From: Geothrix campi
GTDB taxonomy: Bacteria > Acidobacteriota > Holophagae > Holophagales > Holophagaceae
Assembly: GCF_024609265.1 (NCBI RefSeq)
Contig: NZ_JANHMP010000001.1
Span: forward strand, 1 to 64,000
Direction of reading: 5' to 3'
Length of the DNA: 64,000 nucleotides
This document shows positions 32,325 through 40,366 of the stretch, one piece after another. How positions within the stretch are numbered: the stretch's first letter is position 1; each line of letters begins with the position of its first letter. Position numbers and translations under genes: made by a program. The notes beneath the pieces were generated by a model. The model was given only the letters and a program-made list of their open reading frames with translations. It made no database searches and was not told the origin of the DNA.

Positions 32325-32672
32325 ATGGCTCACGAAGATCACGAACACGGACCGAACTGCAACCACGACCACGACGATTCCTTCGAAATTGAAGTCGTTG
32401 AACTCGAAGACGAGAATGGCGAGAAGGAAGAATTCGCGATCCTGGAAGAGCTCGAGTTCGAGGGTCGCAACTTCGCCATCCTGGCGCCCCTGGCTGAGCT
32501 CCAGGCCCAGGAAGAGGGCACCGCGGATCCCGAGGCGGGCCTGAGCCTGGAGATCTTCGAGGTGAAGGACGACATGTTCACGCCCCTCGAGGACGAGGAG
32601 CTGGCCGAGCGCCTCATGAAGCACCTCGACGAGCAGGAAGCCAAGCTCAAGGCCGAGGAAGAGAAGGACTGA
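32325..32672 (+). CDS. DUF1292-like acidic protein with His-rich N-terminus
   Basis: A 115-residue, strongly acidic soluble protein. The first 20 residues are His-rich (HEDHEHGPNCNHDHDD) and could bind metal. The rest resembles DUF1292 (EVVELEDENGEKEEFAILEE, FAILAPLAE, LEIFEVKDD). Members are often small partners of ribosome- or alanyl-tRNA-synthetase-linked operons in Firmicutes; here it stands alone. AAGGAGGA precedes the ATG at 32325. Confidence 0.82.
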   Translation: MAHEDHEHGPNCNHDHDDSFEIEVVELEDENGEKEEFAILEELEFEGRNFAILAPLAELQAQEEGTADPEAGLSLEIFEVKDDMFTPLEDEELAERLMKHLDEQEAKLKAEEEKD

Positions 32673-32695
32673 CCGCAGCACCCAGCATTCGCACG

Positions 32696-32720
32696 AAGGC
32701 CCCCGGTTGGGGGCCTTCCT
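32696..32720 (+). terminator. Terminator after DUF1292 gene
   Basis: AAGGCCCCC (32696-32704) pairs with GGGGGCCTT (32709-32717) around GGTT, followed by CCT. The inverted repeat also faces the converging VOC gene at 32736, so it may serve both directions. Confidence 0.8.
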
Positions 32721-32735
32721 CTGGATGGGGTGAAG

Positions 32736-33527
32736 CTAGAGTCTGCCCTGGAAGAGGGCGAAGACGGCACCCTGCGGGTCCGCGATCACTGCGAAGCGCC
32801 CCACCTTCGGGATGTCTCGGGGGGGCAGATGGATGGTGGCGCCCAGGGCCTGGGCCCGCGCCGCCCGTTCATCCACGTCCTTGACCATGAAATACACCAT
32901 CCAGTGGGAGGGGATGTCCTTCCAGGCCGGGCCCCAGTGTTCGCTGATCTCCATCATGCCGCCGAAGTGGGCACCACCCAGCTCCCACTCGAAGTACGGC
33001 ATGCCTGGATCGGTCGGAGCCTTGGTGGTCCAGCCGAAGAGGCGCGTGTAGAACGATTGGGCCGCCTTGGCGTCCTTGGTGGCCAGTTCGGTCCAGCAGA
33101 GGGCACCGGGTTCCAGGTAGGCCGAGACGCCCTTGTGGTTCCGGGCCTGCCAGAGCGCGAAGACCGCGCCCAAGGGATCCTGGAGGACGGCCATGCGGCC
33201 CTCCTCCATCACATCGAAGGGACCCACCAGGATCTGGGCGCCGAGTTCTTTCGCCTTCACCGCGGTGGCATCGGCGTCAGACACGGAGACGTACGAAAGC
33301 CAGTTTGAAGGGGTGCCCTGCTGGCGCTGCTCGTCACTCTGGAGGCAAAGCCCGGCGGCCTGGCGTTCGCCGGTGGAGAGGATCACATAGCTGCCCATGG
33401 AGGTGGCGACCTCGTTGGACTGCCATCCGAACAGCTCTCCATAAAAGGCCTGGGCGGCCTTGAGGTCGCGGGTGGCCAGTTCGGGCCAGCAGAAGGTTCC
33501 GATCGCGGGAAGGGTGGCTTGGGCCAT
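32736..33527 (-). CDS. Two-domain VOC (glyoxalase/bleomycin-resistance fold) protein
   Basis: A 263-residue protein made of two vicinal-oxygen-chelate domains: FCWPELATRDLKAAQAFYGE begins the first and LCWTELATKDAKAAQSFYTR begins the second, near residue 135. The paired W-x-E-L-A-T-x-D pattern and DADATAVKAKELGAQI are typical of the bacterial two-domain VOC group. Activity is unknown; some relatives hold metals or degrade small molecules. MAQATLPAIG from ATG 33527 was preferred over an upstream start because AGGTCATC lies before it. Confidence 0.88.
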   Translation of the reverse strand: MAQATLPAIGTFCWPELATRDLKAAQAFYGELFGWQSNEVATSMGSYVILSTGERQAAGLCLQSDEQRQQGTPSNWLSYVSVSDADATAVKAKELGAQILVGPFDVMEEGRMAVLQDPLGAVFALWQARNHKGVSAYLEPGALCWTELATKDAKAAQSFYTRLFGWTTKAPTDPGMPYFEWELGGAHFGGMMEISEHWGPAWKDIPSHWMVYFMVKDVDERAARAQALGATIHLPPRDIPKVGRFAVIADPQGAVFALFQGRL

Positions 33528-33681
33528 GATGACCTCCGGAAGGGAAGGGAAGAATAAGTCGTTCTCGGACCGGATCAACACTGATAATTCCTGCCCGATG
33601 CATCACGGCGAACCAAGCGGTTGAGAGTCATTCATCCTGAGGCGGTTCGGACCTCGCCGGCACCTGGCGTAAGCTGAATCG

Positions 33682-35628
33682 ATGGTGTTCGACCCGATCC
33701 ATTTCACTGGCCGCATTCTTTTTCTCACGGAGGATCCGGACCAGATCCTCCGCCAGCTCGCGGGTGAGGACCTGGAACTGGACGAAGCGCTTCCCCTGCG
33801 CGACCAGATCAGCACGGACGAGATCACGCCGGCCTTCATCTGCTACCACTTCGACGAGAAGCTGGGCGACTTCCCCTACCTGGGCCTGAAGTGCGGCGAG
33901 GCCTTCCCAGTGAAGGAGGGCTCCGTGCGCGCGGGGGGCTTCGCCGTGAGCGTGGCCGGCAAGCGCCGCGGCAAGGGCAGCAGCCGGGAGGCCAGTCCCT
34001 ACGCCGAACGGTGCGCGGGCCTCCGCCTGGTGATCGCCGAGAGTTTCGAGCGCATCTACCGGCAGAACGCCCAGAACCTGGGCCTGCTCACCAGCACGGA
34101 CTTCGGGTTGATTCCGCGCATCCGGCGGGGCGAGGCCATCCCCCTGGCGGAGTTCACCGCCGGTCTGGATCCGGTCACCGCCGAGATCGTGTGCCGGGGT
34201 GGGCTCTTCCCCTACAACGCCGCCCGCCTCAGGGGCGAGGTGGTGCCACCACTGCCCGCCGCCGCGCCGCGCCCCATGACCTACGCCGAGAAGGTGCTCG
34301 CCCGCCACGCTGTGGTGGACGCAGCCGCTGGCGCGGTGGGCCTTCCGGCGGTTCGGCCCGGCGATGGACTCTTCGTGAAGGCTGACTGGCGGTTCAGCCA
34401 CGAGTACGTGACGCCCATGGCGGCGAGCTTCCTGGAGCAGGCCATGGGACCGGAGGCCGTGCTGCGCGATCCCGCCTCCATCCTGGCCTTCCGTGATCAC
34501 CTGACCTTCCTGCACCACAGCATGAAAGCCGAGCACCGGGCCATGGGCCTGCTGACGGTGGCCCAGCGCCTGAAACCCGCCCAGGAGGCCTTCTGCGCGA
34601 AGCATGGCATCCGGCTCCATGGCGAGTTGCCCGACGGTTCCGGCAGCGAGGGCATCTGCCACGCGCTCATGGCCGAGCGCTACGCGCTTCCGGGCCAGGT
34701 GGTGGTGGGCACGGATTCGCACACGCCCCATGCCGGCGCGCTGGGCTGTCTGGCTTTCGGCGTGGGCACCACGGACATCGCCTGCGCCTGGGTGACCGGT
34801 GATGTGCGGGTCACCGTCCCGCCCACGCTGCGGGTGCGCCTGACCGGGCGGTTGCGCCCCGGCGTGTCCGCCAAGGATCTGGTGCTGCACCTGCTGGCCC
34901 AGCCCCTCATCCGCGAAGGCGGCGCCATCGGCCATGTCATCGAGTACCAGGGCGAAGGCCTGCTGGACCTGGACACGGACGAGCGGGCCACGCTCACCAA
35001 CATGGCCGCGGAGATCGGCGGCTTCACGGGCCTGATGGCTCCGGATGCGGAAACCGTGCGGTTCGTCAAAGAGCGGCGGGGCGTGGAGCTCACGCTCGAA
35101 CCCTGGATGCAGGGTGATGAGGACGCCGAGTACGCCCACACCCTGGAGGTGAACTGCGCGGCGTTGGGCGCCATGCTGGCCCGGCCCGGCGATCCGGGGA
35201 ACGGCGTGGCGCTGGCGGAGCTGGGCGAGGCTGTGCCCATCCACATCGCCTACCTGGGCAGCTGCACCGGCGGCAAGCGCGAGGACCTGCGCCGCGCCTA
35301 CGAGGTGGTTCGGGTCGCCGCGGCCGAAGGGCGGCACGTACCGGAAGGCGTGCAGTTCTTCGTGCAATGCGGCAGCGAGGACGTGCGCCGGTTCGCCCAG
35401 GCACAGGGCTGGCTTGCGGCCTTCGAGGCCGTGGGGGCCGTGGTGCTGGGCAGCTCCTGCGGAGCCTGCATCAACGCCGGGCCAGGCGTCTCCACTCGCC
35501 CGGACCAGGTGACGATCAGCGCCATCAACCGGAATTTCCCGGGGCGTAGCGGCCCCGGCCAAATGTGGCTGGCCAGCCCCGCCACCGTCGCCGCCAGCGC
35601 CCTGGCGGGACGCATCGCGGGGGCTTGA
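33682..35628 (+). CDS. Aconitase/isopropylmalate-dehydratase-family enzyme, swivel domain first
   Basis: A 648-residue [4Fe-4S] hydro-lyase with unusual domain order. The swivel (LeuD-like) domain comes first, with GKGSSREASPYAER near residue 97. The LeuC-like catalytic part follows: VVGTDSHTPHAGALG near 342, LGSCTGGKREDL near 527, and SSCGACINAGPG near 590, which together supply the three cluster cysteines. AcnB also has its swivel ahead of the catalytic domains, but the length and absence of HEAT repeats point to a fused LeuD-LeuC type, perhaps acting on a 2-hydroxyacid. Substrate is unassigned. Its stop overlaps the start of the peptidoglycan fusion gene. Confidence 0.85.
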   Translation: MVFDPIHFTGRILFLTEDPDQILRQLAGEDLELDEALPLRDQISTDEITPAFICYHFDEKLGDFPYLGLKCGEAFPVKEGSVRAGGFAVSVAGKRRGKGSSREASPYAERCAGLRLVIAESFERIYRQNAQNLGLLTSTDFGLIPRIRRGEAIPLAEFTAGLDPVTAEIVCRGGLFPYNAARLRGEVVPPLPAAAPRPMTYAEKVLARHAVVDAAAGAVGLPAVRPGDGLFVKADWRFSHEYVTPMAASFLEQAMGPEAVLRDPASILAFRDHLTFLHHSMKAEHRAMGLLTVAQRLKPAQEAFCAKHGIRLHGELPDGSGSEGICHALMAERYALPGQVVVGTDSHTPHAGALGCLAFGVGTTDIACAWVTGDVRVTVPPTLRVRLTGRLRPGVSAKDLVLHLLAQPLIREGGAIGHVIEYQGEGLLDLDTDERATLTNMAAEIGGFTGLMAPDAETVRFVKERRGVELTLEPWMQGDEDAEYAHTLEVNCAALGAMLARPGDPGNGVALAELGEAVPIHIAYLGSCTGGKREDLRRAYEVVRVAAAEGRHVPEGVQFFVQCGSEDVRRFAQAQGWLAAFEAVGAVVLGSSCGACINAGPGVSTRPDQVTISAINRNFPGRSGPGQMWLASPATVAASALAGRIAGA

Positions 35629-37580
35629 TGGATCCCGTCCACATGGCCCGCTATCGTGCCCTGATCCTGGCGAGCGGTGCGCGCGCAGGCGCGCCGGCGC
35701 TGGACCGAGGCTCCAGGATTCTGGTGGTGGATCCGGCCCGCCAGCGGCTGGGCCTGCTGGAGGGAGGCCGCCTGGTTTTCGAGGCGGTCATCTCCACGGC
35801 AAAAAATGGCCTGGGTTGCGAGGAGAACTCCTATCGCACGCCCACGGGCTGGCACCGCATCCATGCGCGCATCGGCGCAGGCGCGGAACCCGGCACCATC
35901 TTCCGCGCCCGCGAGGCCACGGGCGAGGTCTGGCGCGGGGAGCCGCGCGAGGAGGACCTGATCCTCACCCGCGTGCTCACCCTGGATGGCCTGGAGGAGG
36001 GCTGGAACCGCGGCCCGGGCCGCGACTCTCTGGAGCGCTTCATCTACCTGCATGGCACGAACCAGGAACCGCAGCTGGGCCAGCCGGTGTCCCATGGCTG
36101 TGTGCGGCTGTCGAACACCGCTGTGGCGGGCCTCTTCGAGCTGGTGGCCGAGGGTGATCCCGTGCTCATCGCCGAGGAACTGCCGGGCGATGGCCTGGGC
36201 CTCGGCCGACTGCACTTCGCCGGTGTGGCGGGCAGCGGCATGAGCGCCCTGGCCCAGTTCGCGGCCCTGAAGGGCGGCCGGGCCAGCGGCAGCGATCGCA
36301 GCTTCGACCGGGGGCAGCGGCCCGAGGCGAGGACCCAGCTGGAAGCCCTGGGTGTGGTGCTCCATCCCCAGGACGGTTCGGGGCTGGAAGGTGACTGTTC
36401 CGCCCTGGTGGTCTCCACGGCCGTGGAGGACGAAGTTCCCGACGTGGTGACCGCGCGGCGCCTGGGTGTGCCCGTGCTGCACCGCTCCGAGCTGCTGGCT
36501 CACTTCGTGGCGCGGTACCGCACCGTGGCCGTGACGGGCACCAGCGGCAAATCCACGACCGTGGCGATGGTGTTCGAGATCCTGCGGGGGGCGGGCCGCG
36601 ATCCTTCGGTCATCACCGGTGGCGAGCTGGTGGCCCTCCAGCGGGAGGGCCGCTGGGGCAACGCCTGGGCCGGGGCTTCCGATCTGCTCGTCATCGAAGC
36701 TGACGAAAGCGACGGCTCGGTGGTGCGCTATCACCCCGCCGTGGGCGTCATCCTGAACCTGCAGAAGGATCACAAGGAAATGGACGCCGTGGCGGAGATG
36801 TTCCGCGCCTTCCGTGCCCAGGTGCGGGAAGCCGTGGTGGTGGGCGAGGCGGAGAACCTGGCGGAGTTCGCGGCCGGGGCCGCAGTGTCCGGTTTCGGTG
36901 ACGGGGCGGACTTCCGGGCCGAAGGCCTGCGACTCGAAGCCGATGGTTCGGCCTTCATGGTGCTCGGCGTGCCCTTTCGCCTGCCCGTGCCGGGCCGCCA
37001 CAACGTGGAGAATGCCATCGCAGCCATCGCGGCCTGTGCGGCCCTGGGCGTACCGCTGGAAGCGATGGTGGCCCCGCTGGCCGCCTTCCAGGGCGTGGCG
37101 CGGCGCTTCCAGGTGTTGGGCACACGACGGGGCGTCACCGTGGTGGACGACTTCGGCCACAACCCCGCCAAGGTGGCGGCCTCCATCCGGACGGCGCACC
37201 TGCGGGTGGCTGCGGGGGAAGGGCGCGTGCTGGCGGTCTTCCAGCCCCACGGTTTCGGACCCCTCAAGTTCCTCCGGGCCGATTTCGTGGAGGCCTTCGC
37301 TACAGAACTGGCGCCCCGGGACCGGTTGTGGTTCCTGGAGGTGTTCTACGCCGGGGGCACCGCTGCCCGGGACATCAGCAGCGCCGAAGTGATCGGGGAC
37401 ATCGCCGCCCGGGGGGTGGTCGCCGAATCGGCCCCCTCGCGGGAGTGGCTTGTGGGACGGCTGGCGGCCGAGGCGAGGGCCGGCGACCTCATCCTGGTGA
37501 TGGGTGCCCGGGACCCCTCGCTCACGGACTTCGCCAGGGCCGTCCTTCATCGAATGGAACAGACTGAAGCACACCGATGA
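35628..37580 (+). CDS. Fusion of L,D-transpeptidase (YkuD) and MurC/Mpl-type Mur ligase
   Basis: A 650-residue two-enzyme protein. Residues 30-175 form a YkuD domain with LHGTNQEPQLGQPVSHGCVR; catalytic Cys158 in SHGCVRLSN is preserved. From about 185 it becomes a Mur ligase of the MurC/Mpl type: HFAGVAGSGMSALAQ, P-loop TGTSGKSTT, IEADESDGS, HNVENAIAAIA, DFGHNPAKVAAS and FYAGGTAARDISS. YkuD enzymes cleave or crosslink at the third residue of stem peptides, and Mpl reloads tripeptide onto UDP-MurNAc, so the fusion is logical for peptidoglycan recycling. No signal peptide is seen. ATG 35628 overlaps the upstream stop (TGATG). Confidence 0.85.
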   Translation: MDPVHMARYRALILASGARAGAPALDRGSRILVVDPARQRLGLLEGGRLVFEAVISTAKNGLGCEENSYRTPTGWHRIHARIGAGAEPGTIFRAREATGEVWRGEPREEDLILTRVLTLDGLEEGWNRGPGRDSLERFIYLHGTNQEPQLGQPVSHGCVRLSNTAVAGLFELVAEGDPVLIAEELPGDGLGLGRLHFAGVAGSGMSALAQFAALKGGRASGSDRSFDRGQRPEARTQLEALGVVLHPQDGSGLEGDCSALVVSTAVEDEVPDVVTARRLGVPVLHRSELLAHFVARYRTVAVTGTSGKSTTVAMVFEILRGAGRDPSVITGGELVALQREGRWGNAWAGASDLLVIEADESDGSVVRYHPAVGVILNLQKDHKEMDAVAEMFRAFRAQVREAVVVGEAENLAEFAAGAAVSGFGDGADFRAEGLRLEADGSAFMVLGVPFRLPVPGRHNVENAIAAIAACAALGVPLEAMVAPLAAFQGVARRFQVLGTRRGVTVVDDFGHNPAKVAASIRTAHLRVAAGEGRVLAVFQPHGFGPLKFLRADFVEAFATELAPRDRLWFLEVFYAGGTAARDISSAEVIGDIAARGVVAESAPSREWLVGRLAAEARAGDLILVMGARDPSLTDFARAVLHRMEQTEAHR

Positions 37581-37653
37581 ACCCCGATCAAAGCTGATGA
37601 ACACCGACCAAGCTCAATTTGCTTTCAGCGGTGTTCATCTCTGTTCATCGGTG
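37572..37653. repeat. Palindromic intergenic repeat overlapping a gene end
   Basis: CACCGATGAAC (37572-37582) pairs with GTTCATCGGTG (37643-37653), and GATGAACACCG (37596-37606) pairs with CGGTGTTCATC (37629-37639). The left arm includes the stop codon of the preceding fusion gene. Related words (GATGAAC, GTTCATC, GGTG) occur in the repeats at 25778-25998 and 28378-28452. Confidence 0.6.
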
Positions 37654-37689
37654 GCTGTTTTCTCTTTCCATCACCCGGTACCCTGAGGC

Positions 37690-38478
37690 ATGGAACCCAC
37701 GACCCTCCGCGCTGTCATGGCCGCGCTCCGCAAGCCGGAGACGGGCTGCCCCTGGGACCTGAAGCAGGACCACCAGAGCCTGGCCCGCTACCTGCGCGAG
37801 GAGGCGGCGGAGGTGCTGGACGCCCTGGCGGCCCACCAACCTGGAGAAGCGGCCACCGAGGCGCACCTCTGCGAGGAACTGGGCGACCTCTGGCTGCAGA
37901 TCGCCTTCCACGCCCAGCTGGCGGCAGATCGCGGCGCCTGGGACATCCACGATGTGGAGCGCACAATCGTGGAGAAGCTGGTGCGCCGCCATCCCCATGT
38001 GTTCGCGGAGGTCGCGGTGGATGGCGCGGAGGAGGTGCTCACCAACTGGGCCGCCATCAAGCGGGAGGAGAAAGGGCTGCACGGCGAGGAGCCGCGGCTG
38101 CTGGAGGGCATCCCCGCCTCGCTGTCGCCCATGGAGGAGGCCCTGGAGATCGGCCGCCGCTGCGCGAAGGTGGGTTTCGAGTGGCCCGATATGGAGGGTG
38201 TGCTCGACAAGGTGAAGGAGGAAGTCGCAGAGCTGCAGGCCGAGTCCGATCCCGTGCGGGTGGAGGAGGAGTTCGGCGATGTGCTCTTCAGCCTCATGCA
38301 GTGGGCCCGCAAGATGGGCGTGGACCCCGATACCGCGCTGCGCCGCCAGATGGCGCGCTTCAAGGGACGCTTCACCTCGGTGGAGGATGATGCGCGCAGC
38401 GCTGGCGGCTGGGACCAGCGGAACCTCGACCAGATGGAAGCCGCCTGGCAGGCCGCCAAGCGGAAGGCGACGTCATGA
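37690..38478 (+). CDS. mazG: Nucleoside triphosphate pyrophosphohydrolase MazG
   Basis: MazG hydrolyses nucleoside triphosphates to monophosphates and pyrophosphate and cleans damaged or stringent-response nucleotides. The 262-residue protein matches E. coli MazG and has two MazG folds: GCPWDLKQDHQSLARYLREE, EELGDLWLQIAFHAQLA and the second copy EEFGDVLFSLMQWARKMG. The ExxE metal-binding helices are visible in both. The stop overlaps the start of the next gene. Confidence 0.95.
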   Translation: MEPTTLRAVMAALRKPETGCPWDLKQDHQSLARYLREEAAEVLDALAAHQPGEAATEAHLCEELGDLWLQIAFHAQLAADRGAWDIHDVERTIVEKLVRRHPHVFAEVAVDGAEEVLTNWAAIKREEKGLHGEEPRLLEGIPASLSPMEEALEIGRRCAKVGFEWPDMEGVLDKVKEEVAELQAESDPVRVEEEFGDVLFSLMQWARKMGVDPDTALRRQMARFKGRFTSVEDDARSAGGWDQRNLDQMEAAWQAAKRKATS

Positions 38479-38999
38479 TGGCCCTGGCGCTGCTCGCCTC
38501 GCGGGGTGGTCCCCCGCCGCCCTTCGTGTTCCTGCTGGTCCCGGCGGTCTTCCTGGTGATTTCCTGGTTCTCCAACCGGCTCATGGGCCTTCCGGCGCTC
38601 TACGCGGCCTTCCCCGCCGATCCCACAGATCCCATCGAGCGGAGCCTGGGCTGGCCGCAGGTGGAGTTCGGCGCCCTGCGCGGCCACTCGCCCATCTCCC
38701 TCAAGGCGGGGCGGCGCTGCCTGCACCTGAAGCAGCCCTTCCCCTTCCAGCCCGCCTGGTGGCAGGGGCCGGCCTCCATCCCATGGGACCAGATCCGTGT
38801 GGAGAAGGAGGCCAGCGAGTCATCCTGGGCCTTCCTCAGCGCGGCCGAATTCCGGCTGGGCGCCGATGGGCGGGTAATCCGCCTGCGTGGCAAGGCCGCC
38901 CGGACCCTCCAGGCGATGGTGCTGGAGAAGCAAGGCGCCGGAATTGGGTTTTATCCAGATCGGAACTCGCCGGGGCATGGCGCCATCCGTCCGCGGTGA
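38475..38999 (+). CDS. Hypothetical membrane-anchored protein
   Basis: A 174-residue protein with one N-terminal membrane segment (FVFLLVPAVFLVISWFSNRL) and a soluble part rich in basic and aromatic residues (ISLKAGRRCLHLKQPFPF, RLGADGRVIRLRGKAARTL). The fold looks beta-rich, but I do not recognise a family. It overlaps mazG by four bases (ATGA), suggesting cotranscription, and is followed by a gene-free spacer before the converging ttuC gene. Confidence 0.65.
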   Translation: MMALALLASRGGPPPPFVFLLVPAVFLVISWFSNRLMGLPALYAAFPADPTDPIERSLGWPQVEFGALRGHSPISLKAGRRCLHLKQPFPFQPAWWQGPASIPWDQIRVEKEASESSWAFLSAAEFRLGADGRVIRLRGKAARTLQAMVLEKQGAGIGFYPDRNSPGHGAIRPR

Positions 39000-39163
39000 T
39001 TGAGGGCAGTCACCGAACAGGAACTGGATAAGCGGAGGACGGTGGAGGAGTGAACGAGAGCGGGGGAAAGCCTTGAGGCAGGAAGGCTGTCTTCTGCTCT
39101 CAGCTTTCCTCAGCCCCTCCGCTTATGGAATTCCTTTCCGATCCTGACGCCCGATTCGAAGTT

Positions 39164-40219
39164 TCACACCGCGTCGGCGATGGCCCTGCCCATGTCGGTG
39201 GTGCTGGCTTTGCCGCCCATGTCCGGGGTGCGCAGGCCGCTGGCCAGTACCGTCTCGATGGCGGCCACGACGGAGGCGCCGGCCTCGGGGCAGCCCAGGT
39301 GGTCGAGCATCATGGCTCCGGCCCAGATCTGGCCGATGGGGTTGGCGATGCCCTTGCCGTAGATGTCCGGCGCCGAGCCGTGGACGGGTTCGAACATGGA
39401 TGGGAATTCCCGCTCGGGGTTCAGGTTCGCGCTGGGGGCGATGGCGATGGTGCCCGTGCACCCGGGACCCAGGTCCGAGAGGATGTCGCCGAAGAGGTTG
39501 GAGCCCACCACGACGTCGAACCAGTGGGGGTTGCGGACGAAGTGGGCGCAGAGGATGTCGATGTGGAACTGGTCCACCTTCACCTCGGGGTACTTCGCGG
39601 ACATGGCCTTCACCCGCTCGTCCCAGTAGGGCATGGTGATGGCGATGCCGTTGGATTTCGTGGCCGAGGTGAGGTGCTTCTTCGGGCGCGACTGGGCCAG
39701 GTCGAAGGCGTATTTCAGGATGCGGTCCACGCCCTGGCGGGTGAAGACGGTCTGCTGCGTGGCCATCTCCTGGTCGGTGCCTTCGTAGAGGCGGCCGCCG
39801 ATGGAGGAATACTCGCCTTCGTTGTTCTCGCGCACCACGATGAAGTCGATGTCGCCCACCTGCCGACCGGCCAGGGGGCAGGGCACGCCGGGCATGAGCT
39901 TCACCGGGCGGACGTTGGCGTACTGCTTGAAACCGCGCCGGATGGGGATGAGCAGGCCCCAGAGTGAGACGTGATCGGGCACGCCGGGGAAACCCACCGC
40001 GCCGAGGAAGATGGCGTCGTGATGGCGGATGCGATCAAGACCGTCCTCCGGCATCATGCGGCCATGTTCGAGGAAGTGCTCGCAGCTCCAGGGGAACTCG
40101 TCCCACTTGAAACGCAGATCATGCTTCGCCGCAGCGGCCTCCAGCACGCGAATGCCTTCGGGTACCACTTCCTTGCCGATGCCATCGCCAGGAATGACCG
40201 CGATCCTCAAATCGCGCAT
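39164..40219 (-). CDS. ttuC: Tartrate dehydrogenase/D-malate dehydrogenase (decarboxylating)
   Basis: A 351-residue member of the isocitrate/isopropylmalate dehydrogenase family. The start RIAVIPGDGIGKEVVPEG, then WGLLIPIRRGFKQYANVRPV, FIVVRENNEGEYSSIGGRLY and DILCAHFVRNPHWFDVVVGS match the tartrate/D-malate group rather than IcdH or LeuB. It oxidises D-malate or tartrate with NAD+, with decarboxylation for some substrates. It is divergent from a dicarboxylate carrier gene, fitting uptake and oxidation of C4-dicarboxylates. Confidence 0.93.
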   Translation of the reverse strand: MRDLRIAVIPGDGIGKEVVPEGIRVLEAAAAKHDLRFKWDEFPWSCEHFLEHGRMMPEDGLDRIRHHDAIFLGAVGFPGVPDHVSLWGLLIPIRRGFKQYANVRPVKLMPGVPCPLAGRQVGDIDFIVVRENNEGEYSSIGGRLYEGTDQEMATQQTVFTRQGVDRILKYAFDLAQSRPKKHLTSATKSNGIAITMPYWDERVKAMSAKYPEVKVDQFHIDILCAHFVRNPHWFDVVVGSNLFGDILSDLGPGCTGTIAIAPSANLNPEREFPSMFEPVHGSAPDIYGKGIANPIGQIWAGAMMLDHLGCPEAGASVVAAIETVLASGLRTPDMGGKASTTDMGRAIADAV

Positions 40220-40366
40220 GTGAGGCTCCTGTGAAAAAGCTGCAAATGTATCTAATCGACGTTGTTATGGGGTTGAACGGACGCGCAGATACCTCTTCAC
40301 ACTATGCGACTCGGGGGTAGACTACGCACCGAAATTCGACCCCCTTCCCACACATGGAGGCTCCTC

